Assembly: GCA_023910605.1 (NCBI GenBank)
Contig: JAAVVV010000001.1
Coordinates: forward strand, 62,001-126,000
Source of the DNA: Bosea sp. (in: a-proteobacteria)
Lineage (GTDB): Bacteria; Pseudomonadota; Alphaproteobacteria; Rhizobiales; Beijerinckiaceae
DNA length: 64,000 bases
Direction: 5' to 3'
Position 1 is the first letter of the stretch. Each line of letters begins with the position of its first letter. The notes beneath the pieces are model-generated. The model was not told the origin of the DNA. It did not search any database and worked only from the letters and a program-made list of their open reading frames with translations. The translations under genes and the position numbers were made by a program. Shown one piece after another: positions 16,848 through 24,938 of this stretch.

Positions 16848-18479
16848 TCAGGCCTGCCTGGCCATCTCCCTGAGCCGGAATTTCTGGATCTTGCCGGTGC
16901 TGGTCTTGGGCAACTCCACGAACACGACATGGCGCGGGCATTTGAACCCGGCAAGCAGCGTGCGGCACCAGGCGATGGCCTCCTCCGCGCTCAGCGCCAT
17001 GCCCGGCTTGACCTCCACGAAGGCGCAGGGCGTCTCGCCCCATTTCCCGTCGGGCCGCGCGACCACCGCGGCCGCCTGCACGGCCGGGTGCTTGTAGAGC
17101 GCATCCTCCACCTCGATCGAGGAGATGTTCTCCCCGCCCGAGATGATGATGTCCTTGGAGCGGTCCTTGAGCTGGATGTAGCCATCGGGATGGCGCACCC
17201 CGAGATCCCCTGAGTGGAACCAGCCCCCGGCGAAGGCCGCTTGCGTGGCTTTCGGGTTCTTGAGATAGCCCTTCATCACGACATTGCCCCGGAACATGAC
17301 CTCGCCCATGGTCACGCCATCGCGCGGCACGGGCTGCATCGTGTCCGGATCGAGCACGTCCAGCGCCTCCAGCGCGCCGTAGCGCACGCCCTGCCGCGCC
17401 TTCAGCGTCGCCTGTTCGCCTGGCGCAAGGCCATTCCAGTGCTCGTGCCAGTCATTCACCACGGCCGGTCCATAGACCTCGGTGAGCCCGTAAAGATGGG
17501 TCACCGTGAAGCCGGCCTTCGCCATCGCTTCCAGCACGGCGGCTGGCGGCGGCGCCGCGGCGGTGAAGAACTGCACCGCATGCGGCAAGGGCCGCTTCTC
17601 CGCCTCGGGCGCGTTCAGCAAGGTCGACATCACGATGGGCGCGCCGCACAGGTGCGTCACGCCATGCTCGGCGATGGCGTCGAACAGGGCCCGCGCCCGC
17701 ACCTGCCTGAGGCAGACATGGGTGCCCGCCACGGCCGAGATCGACCACGGGAAGCACCAGCCATTGCAATGGAACATGGGCAGCGTCCACAGATAGACCG
17801 GATGCTTGCCCATGGCGCAGGTGACGATATTGCCCAGCGCCAGAAGGTGCGCGCCGCGATGGTGATAGACCACCCCCTTGGGATCGCCCGTGGTGCCGGA
17901 GGTGTAGTTGAGCGAGATCGCGTCCCATTCGTCATGAGGCGGCACCCAGGCGAAATCGGGGTCCCCCGATGCGAGCATATCCTCATAGACCACGGCGCCT
18001 TCGAGGGTGACGCCGTGACCCTCATAGGCCGCGTCATCATCGGTGATGAGGATGGGCCTGGCGCGGCACAGCGCCAGCGCGGCTTGCGCCAGCGGCGTGA
18101 ACTCCCGGTCCACGATCAGCGCCTTCGCCTCGCCGTGATCCAGCGAGAACGCGATCGTGGCCGCGTCCAGCCGGGTGTTGAGCGTGTTGAGCACGGCTCC
18201 GGCCATGGGCGCGCCGTAATGACATTCGAGCATCGCCGGCGTGTTGGGCAGCAGCGCCGCGACCGTGTCGCCGCGCCCGATGCCGCGCCGCGCCAGCGCC
18301 GAGGCGAGGCGGCGCGCGCGAGCATAGAACTCGGCATAGCTGCGCCTGACCTCGCCATGGATGATCGCGACGCGATCGGGAAACACCTCCGCCGCCCGCT
18401 CGAGAAAGCCCAGCGGCGTCAGCGGCTGGTAGTTCGCCGCGTTCTTGTCGAGATCGCGTTCGTAGGCGGCTTGGCTCAT
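16848..18479 (-). CDS. Acyl-CoA synthetase (AMP-forming; medium/long-chain type)
   Basis: 543-residue ANL-superfamily ligase. It shows the P-loop YTSGTTGDPKGVVYHH, the adenine-binding YGLTEVYGP, the hinge SGDLGVRHPDGYIQLKDRSKD and the C-terminal catalytic Lys in KTSTGKIQKF. Start ATG at 18479 has an AGGGAGA ribosome binding site. The group (AlkK-like) activates fatty or aryl acids to CoA thioesters; the exact acid is not predictable. It faces the dehydratase gene across a 72-bp convergent gap. Confidence 0.9.
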   Translation of the reverse strand: MSQAAYERDLDKNAANYQPLTPLGFLERAAEVFPDRVAIIHGEVRRSYAEFYARARRLASALARRGIGRGDTVAALLPNTPAMLECHYGAPMAGAVLNTLNTRLDAATIAFSLDHGEAKALIVDREFTPLAQAALALCRARPILITDDDAAYEGHGVTLEGAVVYEDMLASGDPDFAWVPPHDEWDAISLNYTSGTTGDPKGVVYHHRGAHLLALGNIVTCAMGKHPVYLWTLPMFHCNGWCFPWSISAVAGTHVCLRQVRARALFDAIAEHGVTHLCGAPIVMSTLLNAPEAEKRPLPHAVQFFTAAAPPPAAVLEAMAKAGFTVTHLYGLTEVYGPAVVNDWHEHWNGLAPGEQATLKARQGVRYGALEALDVLDPDTMQPVPRDGVTMGEVMFRGNVVMKGYLKNPKATQAAFAGGWFHSGDLGVRHPDGYIQLKDRSKDIIISGGENISSIEVEDALYKHPAVQAAAVVARPDGKWGETPCAFVEVKPGMALSAEEAIAWCRTLLAGFKCPRHVVFVELPKTSTGKIQKFRLREMARQA

Positions 18480-18555
18480 CGATGTCTCCCTTTCGCTACG
18501 CGCCCGAGTATGGCGCGGCGGCTCGGGCAAGCAATCGCTATCCTTGGAGCGAGCC

Positions 18556-19335
18556 TCAGATCAGCCCCGCCAGACCATCCCAGGTCAGCTTCAGGCCGAC
18601 CAGGAGCAGAATCGCGTAGATAAGCGGGTAGAACTTCGCGACCGTGATGCGCCGCACCAGCCAGATGCCGAACATGTTGCCGAGGATGGCCACAGGCAGC
18701 AGCGCCACCGAGCCGATCAGCGTCTCGCGCGTGATCAGGCCCAGTTGCAGATAGGGCCAGAGCTTGACGATGTTGACCACGAAGAAGAGCCAGGCCAGCG
18801 TTCCTGCGAAGACAACGGGGCTGAGCCGCTGCGGCATCATGTAGACCTGCGCGGGCGGCGCGCCGGCATGGGCCACGAAGCTGGTGAGCCCGCACCAAAC
18901 GCCCCAGAACACGCCCGCCGCATCGGGCGCGCGGTAGGGCGGCCGCTCGGGCATGCCGCGCAGGCGCAGGATCCACCAGTTCAGCGCGAAGGCCAGCGCG
19001 ATGGCGCCGACCATGAGCTTGAGCCCGGCATCGGAAATCAGCGTCACTGTCGCGGCCCCGATCGCCGTGCCGATGAGGCAGCCGATCAGCAGCACCACGA
19101 AGCTGCGTTTGTCGATGTTGCGACGAAAGGCCCAGATCGTGACGAGATCCTGCGCCATCAGCACCGGCAGCATGATGGCAGCCGCCGTCAGGGGCGGCAT
19201 GGCGAGCGCGAACACGGGCAGGCCCAGGACAGCGAGGCCCACGAACCCGCCCTTGGACAAGCCGAAGGCTGCGACGGCGATCGATCCGTAGATCCAGAAG
19301 GCGGGAGAGGTCAGAAGCTCGGGCAAGGCAGCCAT
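18556..19335 (-). CDS. TauE/SafE-family membrane permease
   Basis: 259-residue protein with about eight hydrophobic segments and the family's two related halves. Members export sulfite or related small anions, for example sulfoacetate or organosulfur products, but many are uncharacterised. The conserved N-terminal GLSKGGFVGLAVLGLPVFALAM (20 residues shown in two halves by position 25-46) resembles the family motif G..KGG. The start at 19335 is preferred over 19377; its ribosome binding site is weak. Confidence 0.88.
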   Translation of the reverse strand: MAALPELLTSPAFWIYGSIAVAAFGLSKGGFVGLAVLGLPVFALAMPPLTAAAIMLPVLMAQDLVTIWAFRRNIDKRSFVVLLIGCLIGTAIGAATVTLISDAGLKLMVGAIALAFALNWWILRLRGMPERPPYRAPDAAGVFWGVWCGLTSFVAHAGAPPAQVYMMPQRLSPVVFAGTLAWLFFVVNIVKLWPYLQLGLITRETLIGSVALLPVAILGNMFGIWLVRRITVAKFYPLIYAILLLVGLKLTWDGLAGLI

Positions 19336-19419
19336 TCCATATGGCGGCACCCTGCCCTTTCCGGGCGAGGGCGGCAACCGCGCGGAGCGCGGAACGCGCC
19401 TGCTCTCGCCGCCAAGCGC

Positions 19420-19938
19420 TCAGCGGGCGAAGGCGGCCCTGAGGCGGTCGATCTGGCTGACCACGTCATTGGCGCCCTGAGGCGGGAAGGCGGCGATGTC
19501 GGACTCGGCGATGACGAGATTCTCGAGATGCCGCACGCGGGCCTGCATCCTGAGCGACGCGTCCATAAGTTCACGCAGCCGCTCGGGCAGCATGGCCTCG
19601 ATCTGCGGCTCCGTCGCGGCGCTCATGTCCGTGATCTTGACGCGGTTCTTTTCCGTGCGGGCCTGGTCGGAGGTGATCTCGCCCTCGGCCACGGCACGCT
19701 GCACCAGAAGCCAGGAGGCGATCTGCATCAGGCGAGTGGTGAGGCGCATGCTCTCGGTCGCGTAGGCCAGCGCCACATCGCGCGGCAGAAGGCGTGATTC
19801 CTCGCGGCCGCCCCCGTCGAGATAGGCGGCCGTTTCCTCGACAAGCAGCATGCCTTCACGGAACATGGCCCGGAAGGCGTCGGAGGACACGAAGGTCCTC
19901 CCGAAGGGGACGGCGGACGATCGGCTGAAGTCTACCAT
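19420..19938 (-). CDS. DUF1465-family protein
   Basis: 172-residue soluble, mainly helical protein of a family confined to alphaproteobacteria. It begins MVDFSRSSAVPFGRTFVSSD, the usual DUF1465 start, and contains the LMQIASWLLVQRAVAEGEI core. No enzyme motif is visible. It lies near DUF1192 and trcR, a neighbourhood repeated in many Rhizobiales, which suggests a cell-cycle or envelope role; that is inference from context. Confidence 0.85.
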   Translation of the reverse strand: MVDFSRSSAVPFGRTFVSSDAFRAMFREGMLLVEETAAYLDGGGREESRLLPRDVALAYATESMRLTTRLMQIASWLLVQRAVAEGEITSDQARTEKNRVKITDMSAATEPQIEAMLPERLRELMDASLRMQARVRHLENLVIAESDIAAFPPQGANDVVSQIDRLRAAFAR

Positions 19939-20055
19939 GGACGCAACTCACTCTGATGTGGGCCGGCACCGTGCCAATCTGGCACAGATATCCGGTGGCT
20001 CCAAAATCTTCGCAAGGATAGCGCCATTTGTCCCCAACGGGGCGTTGACGTTCTG

Positions 20056-20074
20056 TTAACCTTAACGCCGTTAA
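20056..20074. promoter_or_regulatory. Cluster of three TTAA half-sites upstream of the DUF1465 gene
   Basis: TTAA occurs at 20056-20059, 20062-20065 and 20071-20074, about 120-135 bp upstream of the DUF1465 start codon. The spacings (2 and 5 bp) do not match the full CtrA site, but TTAACC is the CtrA half-site core. Confidence 0.35.
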
Positions 20075-20148
20075 GCATGGCTCAGACGCCATCGGCTTGC
20101 AGGGGCTTGAGTCCCGCAGGGATTTGGGCTCCGGCAGGGGCTGCGACC

Positions 20149-20177
20149 AAAAAAAAGAGCCGCAGGATCTGCGGCTC
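20149..20177 (-). terminator. Intrinsic terminator, minus strand
   Basis: On the minus strand a perfect 9-bp stem GAGCCGCAG/CTGCGGCTC (20177-20169 with 20165-20157) closes a 3-nt loop and runs straight into eight T. It would end transcripts arriving from the DUF1192 side. Confidence 0.9.
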
Positions 20178-20260
20178 GAAGGTCAACAGGGAGGCGTCAA
20201 ACAGAGTGACAAAACCACTCGGCGTCCAGAAACCGGACACGTTCTTCATACATTGGAAGT

Positions 20261-20277
20261 GTTAAGCATATCTTAAC
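20261..20277. promoter_or_regulatory. Palindromic CtrA-type box TTAA-N7-TTAA
   Basis: GTTAAGCATATCTTAAC is a fully symmetric sequence containing TTAA-N7-TTAAC on both strands, the consensus of the alphaproteobacterial cell-cycle regulator CtrA. It is 78 bp beyond the DUF1192 stop and about 85 bp upstream of the minus-strand terminator. Confidence 0.5.
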
Positions 20278-20354
20278 GGCAAAGGAACCGTTAGCGGCGT
20301 CGCTGCCATCGCGCCGAATCGGGGCAATGGTGCATAGGGGCCGCGGGCAGGGGT

Positions 20355-20549
20355 TCAGCGTTTGAAGAACAGGTCGGCCGCAGCCTTCGACGCCTGCTTT
20401 CCGGCGCGGGCCTCCACAAGCCGCGCGATCTCGGCCTTCAGCATCTCGATGCGCCGATCGAGCTCTTCGAGAGAGAGCGGGGCCAGATCCTGGCCAATCT
20501 CGTGGACGCGCGCGGGGCGCGGGCGGTCATCGTCACCGAAAACGCTCAT
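20355..20549 (-). CDS. DUF1192-family protein
   Basis: 64-residue small protein starting MSVFGDDDRPRP, followed by the conserved LSLEELDRRIEMLKAEIARL helix, a probable short coiled coil. An AGAAGGA ribosome binding site lies 7 nt before the ATG at 20549. The family is restricted to alphaproteobacteria and has no known function. It is divergent from trcR. Confidence 0.85.
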   Translation of the reverse strand: MSVFGDDDRPRPARVHEIGQDLAPLSLEELDRRIEMLKAEIARLVEARAGKQASKAAADLFFKR

Positions 20550-20661
20550 GGGCCATCCTTCTTCCGGGTCATCCCTTTCAGCCTGTTGCAGCATGATAGC
20601 AACATCGTCGCGTTGTGGCAGCCGCCCCATCTTCAGTGTCACGGCAGGCCGACATGGCGCA

Positions 20662-20690
20662 TGGACAGGCGCGCTTCACGCCACTATAAC
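20662..20690 (+). promoter_or_regulatory. Sigma70-type promoter of trcR
   Basis: TGGACA (20662-20667) and TATAAC (20685-20690) are separated by exactly 17 bp. Transcription would start near 20697, giving a leader of about 128 nt before trcR. Confidence 0.65.
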
Positions 20691-20794
20691 GCAGCGGTTC
20701 CCTGCATGGTCGATGTCGAGAACGCTCCGGTCCCCGCCGGTTCGGAGCTCGAAGAGTTTTGCCGCAACGGTAGTGAGCGTCGGCGACGGCCCCC

Positions 20795-20816
20795 TGTCGG
20801 CCGCCCGACAAGGAGG
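20795..20816 (+). promoter_or_regulatory. Hairpin abutting the trcR ribosome binding site
   Basis: TGTCGG (20795-20800) and CCGACA (20805-20810) pair around a 4-nt loop directly before the strong AGGAGG at 20811-20816, 8 nt upstream of the trcR ATG. The stem ends exactly where the ribosome binding site begins, which may keep that site exposed. Confidence 0.45.
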
Positions 20817-20824
20817 CTATTGAA

Positions 20825-21520
20825 ATGTCCCAGAATGCGCCGCTGATGCCGAAGGCCACCGCCGTCTGGCTGGTGGAGAACACCTCGCTGACCTTCGAGC
20901 AGATCGCCGATTTCTGCAAGCTTCACCCGCTCGAAGTGAAGGGCATCGCGGATGGCGAAGTCGCCTCCGGAATCAAGGGCCTCGACCCGATCTCGACCGC
21001 GCAGCTGACCCGCGAGGAGCTGGAACGCGCCCAGACTGACCCTGACCATCGCCTGCGCGTGGCCGAGCCCAAGGTGCGCGTGCCCGAGCTGAAGAAGGCG
21101 CGCGGCCCGCGCTACACGCCCGTTTCCAAGCGCCAGGATCGCCCGAACGCAATCCTCTGGCTGCTGCGCAACCATCCCGAGCTCAAGGACGCGGCGGTGA
21201 TGCGTCTCGCCGGCACGACCAAGCACACCATCCAGCAGATCCGCGAGCGCACCCACTGGAACTCGGCGCAGCTCGCCCCGATGGATCCGGTCAGCCTTGG
21301 CCTGTGCTCGCAGGTCGATCTCGACATGGAAATCTCGCGCGCCACCAAGGACCGCCCGAAGATCGAGCCCGAGCTTGGCCCCACCCTCCTGTCGGCGGAA
21401 GTCTCGACCCAGCCCGAGGAGATGGACGACGAGCCCGTGCGCAAGCCCGAGGTGCAGCACACCGCCGATTCGGTGTTCGGCAAGCTCAAGCAGCTCAAGC
21501 GTGACGAGGAAGAGGCCTGA
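20825..21520 (+). CDS. trcR: Cell-cycle transcriptional regulator TrcR (DUF1013)
   Basis: 231 residues. The N-terminal half is a helix-turn-helix-like domain (MPKATAVWLVENTSLTFEQIADFC region, about residues 8-31), and a second similar element follows (NAILWLLRNHPELKDAAVMRL, then TTKHTIQQIRERTHW). This double arrangement is that of the alphaproteobacterial DUF1013 family named TrcR, which associates with RNA polymerase and is essential in several species. A strong AGGAGG site precedes the ATG, and a good promoter lies about 130 bp upstream. Confidence 0.93.
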   Translation: MSQNAPLMPKATAVWLVENTSLTFEQIADFCKLHPLEVKGIADGEVASGIKGLDPISTAQLTREELERAQTDPDHRLRVAEPKVRVPELKKARGPRYTPVSKRQDRPNAILWLLRNHPELKDAAVMRLAGTTKHTIQQIRERTHWNSAQLAPMDPVSLGLCSQVDLDMEISRATKDRPKIEPELGPTLLSAEVSTQPEEMDDEPVRKPEVQHTADSVFGKLKQLKRDEEEA

Positions 21521-21548
21521 CACTGGCGCTGCGGCCCGGGAGCCGGCC

Positions 21549-22430
21549 ATGGACCCGTTGGTCTTCACCTTTCTTGGCACTGGCGCCCCGCCGCTCTCCG
21601 CAAGGCGGGCAGGGCCGGCGCATCTGGTGGAAGCGGCCGGTCAGCTTGTCCTGATCGATTGCGGGGCCCGTGTCGCGCAGCAGCTTGTCGATGCCGGCAA
21701 GCGCGGCGCCGATGTCGATGCGCTGATTGTCACCCATCTGCACTCGGACCATCTCGTCGATTTCTACCAGCTCGTGATCTCGAGCTGGCATCAGGGCCGC
21801 CTCAAGCCCTGGCGCGTCATCGCGCCCATGCCGGTTCTGACGGCGCTGCAGGGCATCCATGCCGCCTTTGGCCAAGAGCGCGACCTGCGCATCGCCTTCG
21901 AGCGCCGCCCATCTCCGACCGGCCTCGACATCCTGTGGGAGGAGTTGCGGGAAGGCCCGCTGCCGGGCCTCGGCGACCTCGCCATCGACGCCTTCGCGGT
22001 GGATCATCGTCCGGTCGAGCCGGCCTTCGGCCTGAGCATCCGCCATGGCGGACAGCACATCGTGTTTTCGGGAGACACGCGCCCCTGCGCCGCGCTGGAG
22101 CAGGCGGCCGCCGGCGCGGATCTGCTGGTGTGCGAGGTCTGCATCGACCGACAGATGCCGGTGGTTCCCGGCGTGCGCAGCGCCGAGACGGTCGAGGCCG
22201 TGCGCAGCTATCACATGACGCCGTCCGAGATCGCGCGCCTGGCCACGCTGTCGGGGACAAAGGCGCTGGCCCTCACCCATGTGGTGCCGCCGGCGGCCGA
22301 CCCCGGGCCGATCCTCGCCGAGCTGCGCGAGGCGGGCTACGCCGGCCCGGCATTGGTGGGGGAGGACCTGATGACCCTCTCCCTGCCCCAGCGCATCCTG
22401 CGCTGGCGCGGGCTGGCCGCCAGCTTCTGA
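21549..22430 (+). CDS. MBL-fold metallo-hydrolase (RNase Z/ElaC-like)
   Basis: 293 residues starting MDPLVFTFLGTGAPP, with the zinc motif HLHSDHLVD (about residues 66-74) and downstream ligands in SGDTRPC and ALTHVVPP. The fold group includes tRNase Z and arylsulfatase-like hydrolases. It lacks the long flexible arm of true RNase Z, so a small-molecule hydrolase is equally likely. It follows trcR by 28 bp and may share its transcript. Confidence 0.82.
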   Translation: MDPLVFTFLGTGAPPLSARRAGPAHLVEAAGQLVLIDCGARVAQQLVDAGKRGADVDALIVTHLHSDHLVDFYQLVISSWHQGRLKPWRVIAPMPVLTALQGIHAAFGQERDLRIAFERRPSPTGLDILWEELREGPLPGLGDLAIDAFAVDHRPVEPAFGLSIRHGGQHIVFSGDTRPCAALEQAAAGADLLVCEVCIDRQMPVVPGVRSAETVEAVRSYHMTPSEIARLATLSGTKALALTHVVPPAADPGPILAELREAGYAGPALVGEDLMTLSLPQRILRWRGLAASF

Positions 22431-22445
22431 CGCGCCAGCCCCTGC

Positions 22446-24359
22446 TCAGGCAGCGCCTGTCACGCCCCTGGCCTTCAGCGAGGCGGCAATCTCGTCGAGT
22501 ACGGCCGGATCGTCGATCGTCGCGGGCATCGACCAGGCCTCGCCATCGGCGATCTTCTTCATCGTGCCGCGCAGGATCTTGCCCGAGCGCGTCTTGGGCA
22601 GGCGCGCCACCGTGACGGCGAGCTTGAACGCCGCGACCGGCCCGATCTTCTCGCGCACCAGCTTGACCAACTCCGCCTCGATCTCGGCGGGAGCCCTGGC
22701 CGTGCCCGCCTTCAGCACCACGAAGCCGCAGGGCGCCTCGCCCTTGAGGGCGTCGGCTATGCCGATGACGGCGCATTCGGCCACGGCCGGGTGCGAGGCC
22801 AGCACCTCCTCCATGCCGCCTGTGGAGAGCCGATGGCCCGCAACGTTGATGATGTCGTCGGTGCGGCCCATGACGTAGAGATAGCCGTCGGCGTCGACGA
22901 AGCCGGCATCGGCGGTCTTGTAGAAGCCGGGGAAGTCCGCGAGATAGGATTCGCGGAAGCGGTCATCGGCCTGCCACAGCGTCGGGAAGGCGCCCGGCGG
23001 CAGCGGCAGCTTCACCACGATCGAACCCATCTGGCCCGTGGCCACCGGCTTGCCTGCCTCGTCCACGATGCGGATGTCATAGCCCGGCATCGGCACCGTG
23101 GGCGAACCGTGCTTGACGGGCAGCAGCCCAAGACCCATCGGGTTGCCGACCATGCACCAGCCGGTCTCGGTCTGCCACCAATGGTCGATCACAGGCACCT
23201 TGAGGATGCTTTCGGCCCATTTCACCGTGTCCGGGTCCGCACGCTCGCCGGCCAGGAACAGGGCGCGGAACTCCGGCAGCCGCTCGATATTGAGGAAGCT
23301 TGCCTCCGGGTCCTCCTTGCGGATGGCGCGGAAGGCGGTGGGCGCGGTGAACAGCGCCGCCACCTTGTGCTGCTCTATCACCCTCCAGTAGGCGCCGGGA
23401 TCGGGCGTGCCGACCGGCTTGCCCTCGTAGATGATCGAGGTGCAGCCCGCGAGGAGCGGCGCATAGACGATGTAGGAGTGGCCCACCACCCAGCCGACAT
23501 CGGAAGCGGCCCAGAACACCTCGCCCGGCGCGATGCCGTAGAGATTGCGCATGCTCCAGCTCAGCGCCACCATGTGCCCGCCATTGTCGCGCACCACGCC
23601 CTTGGGCTTGCCGGTCGTGCCCGAGGTGTAGAGCACATAGAGCGGATCGGTCGCGGCCAGCTCGGCGCAGGGCGCGAGCCGCCCCCCGGCCTTGGCGGCG
23701 GCGACGGCCTCGCTCCAGTCATGGTCGCGCGGGCCCATGGCAGACGCAAGCTGCGGCCTTTGCAGGACAAGGCAGGCCTCGGGCTTGTGCGAGGCGATCT
23801 CGATCGCGCCTTCCAGCAACGGCTTGTAGTGGACGATCCTCGCTCCCTCGATGCCGCAGGAGGCGGCCAAAACGGCCTTGGGCGTGGCGTCGTCGATGCG
23901 CGTGGCCAGCTCCTTGGCCGCGAAGCCGCCGAACACCACCGAATGCACCGCGCCGATCCGCGCGCAGGCCAGCATCGCGAACACGGCCTCCGGGATCATC
24001 GGCATGTAGATGATCACCCTGTCGCCCTTGGCGATGCCCATCCCGATCAGCACGCCCGCCAGAGCCGCGACCTCGTGCTTGAGCTCGGCATAGGTGATGG
24101 TGCGCTGGGAGCCTGTCACAGGGCTGTCATGGATCAGCGCGGGCTGGTCCCCGCGCCCGCCATCGGCGTGGCGGTCCACCGCATTATGGCAGGTGTTGCA
24201 GATTGCATCCGGGAACCAGCGGCCATAGATCCCGGCGGCGGCATCGAAGATGGCGTCCGGGGGCCTGATCCAGTCGATGGCCTTTGCGGCCTCGCGCCAG
24301 AAGCCTTCAGGGTCCTGGCTCCAGGCGGCGTAGCTTTCGTGATAGCGGCTCTTGCTCAT
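22446..24359 (-). CDS. prpE: Propionyl-CoA synthetase
   Basis: 637-residue AMP-forming ligase of the acetyl/propionyl-CoA synthetase group. Features are the PrpE-type start YHESYAAWSQDPEGFW, the CNTCHNAVDRH segment, the P-loop YTSGTTGKPKGVVRDNGG, the WWQTETGW acyl pocket and the C-terminal KTRSGKILRG with the Lys that is usually acetylated. It activates propionate for the methylcitrate or methylmalonyl route. No other propionate gene is in the window. Confidence 0.93.
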   Translation of the reverse strand: MSKSRYHESYAAWSQDPEGFWREAAKAIDWIRPPDAIFDAAAGIYGRWFPDAICNTCHNAVDRHADGGRGDQPALIHDSPVTGSQRTITYAELKHEVAALAGVLIGMGIAKGDRVIIYMPMIPEAVFAMLACARIGAVHSVVFGGFAAKELATRIDDATPKAVLAASCGIEGARIVHYKPLLEGAIEIASHKPEACLVLQRPQLASAMGPRDHDWSEAVAAAKAGGRLAPCAELAATDPLYVLYTSGTTGKPKGVVRDNGGHMVALSWSMRNLYGIAPGEVFWAASDVGWVVGHSYIVYAPLLAGCTSIIYEGKPVGTPDPGAYWRVIEQHKVAALFTAPTAFRAIRKEDPEASFLNIERLPEFRALFLAGERADPDTVKWAESILKVPVIDHWWQTETGWCMVGNPMGLGLLPVKHGSPTVPMPGYDIRIVDEAGKPVATGQMGSIVVKLPLPPGAFPTLWQADDRFRESYLADFPGFYKTADAGFVDADGYLYVMGRTDDIINVAGHRLSTGGMEEVLASHPAVAECAVIGIADALKGEAPCGFVVLKAGTARAPAEIEAELVKLVREKIGPVAAFKLAVTVARLPKTRSGKILRGTMKKIADGEAWSMPATIDDPAVLDEIAASLKARGVTGAA

Positions 24360-24526
24360 GATGACCACACCCATGCATTTCCGGGGCGACCGGCGTCTCG
24401 TTCGGCGGACGCGGCGTTGTCGTGACGTTCAGAACCATGCGCCGGATCGCGCGTCGAGAGCAACTTTGGGCGAGGTCGGCGATGTCCGAGCCGCCACAAT
24501 GCCGGCGCCTGCGCGCTGCGCAAGAC

Positions 24527-24555
24527 AAAAAACCCGGGTCGCAGGGCCCGGGCTT
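24527..24555 (-). terminator. Intrinsic terminator after rpmE (minus strand)
   Basis: Minus strand: AAGCCCGGG, eight-base loop, CCCGGGTT, then a run of T (A run at 24527-24532 on the plus strand). It lies about 38 bp past the rpmE stop. Confidence 0.8.
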
Positions 24556-24592
24556 GATGACAGGCGGACACGGCGGGCAAGCCGCCGGCGCA

Positions 24593-24820
24593 TCACTTCT
24601 TGAAGTTGATCGCCCCGAACTTGGAGTTGAAGCGCGACAGGCGACCGCCGCGATCCATCAGCTGCTGCGAGCCGCCGGTCCAGGCCGGATGGGTCTTGGG
24701 GTCGATGTCGAGATTCATGGTGTCGCCATCCTTGCCGTAGGTCGAGCGGGTCATGTACTCGGAGCCATCGGTCATCACGACCTTGATGAAATGATAGTTC
24801 GGGTGGATATCAGCTTTCAT
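24593..24820 (-). CDS. rpmE: 50S ribosomal protein L31
   Basis: 75 residues starting [19 protein letters not shown], with [21 protein letters not shown], the L31 core. The CxxC zinc motif of the C+ type is absent, so this is the zinc-independent form common in Rhizobiales. The upstream open frame is not conserved. A strong terminator follows. Confidence 0.95.
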   Translation of the reverse strand: MKADIHPNYHFIKVVMTDGSEYMTRSTYGKDGDTMNLDIDPKTHPAWTGGSQQLMDRGGRLSRFNSKFGAINFKK

Positions 24821-24909
24821 GGCCAGCCTCTTGGGCGCGGAAGGCCTCTTGCGTCCTGTCAATGTGACGCCAAGCCCTTCATGCGACGATGTCTTGTGAA
24901 GTCGGCGGG

Positions 24910-24937
24910 CTATAGCCGAAGCAGTCGGGAGACGCAA
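24910..24937 (-). promoter_or_regulatory. Likely rpmE promoter overlapping the start of the divergent ABC gene
   Basis: Minus strand: TTGCGT (24937-24932), 16 bp, CTATAG (24915-24910), similar to the CTTGAC/CTTGCG...CTATAT promoters of alphaproteobacterial ribosomal genes. The -35 lies against the TTG start of the divergent gene. Confidence 0.42.
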
Positions 24938-24938
24938 G

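Larger units (their letters stand above)
19939..20354. other. 416-bp intergenic region with TTAA boxes and a minus-strand terminator
   Basis: Holds no convincing gene. It contains a TTAA cluster (20056-20074), an intrinsic terminator reading the minus strand (20149-20177) and a palindromic TTAA-N7-TTAA box (20261-20277). The AT content is clearly higher than in the surrounding genes. The stretch 20178-20354 could be the 3' UTR of the DUF1192 message or a separate small RNA. Confidence 0.6.
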
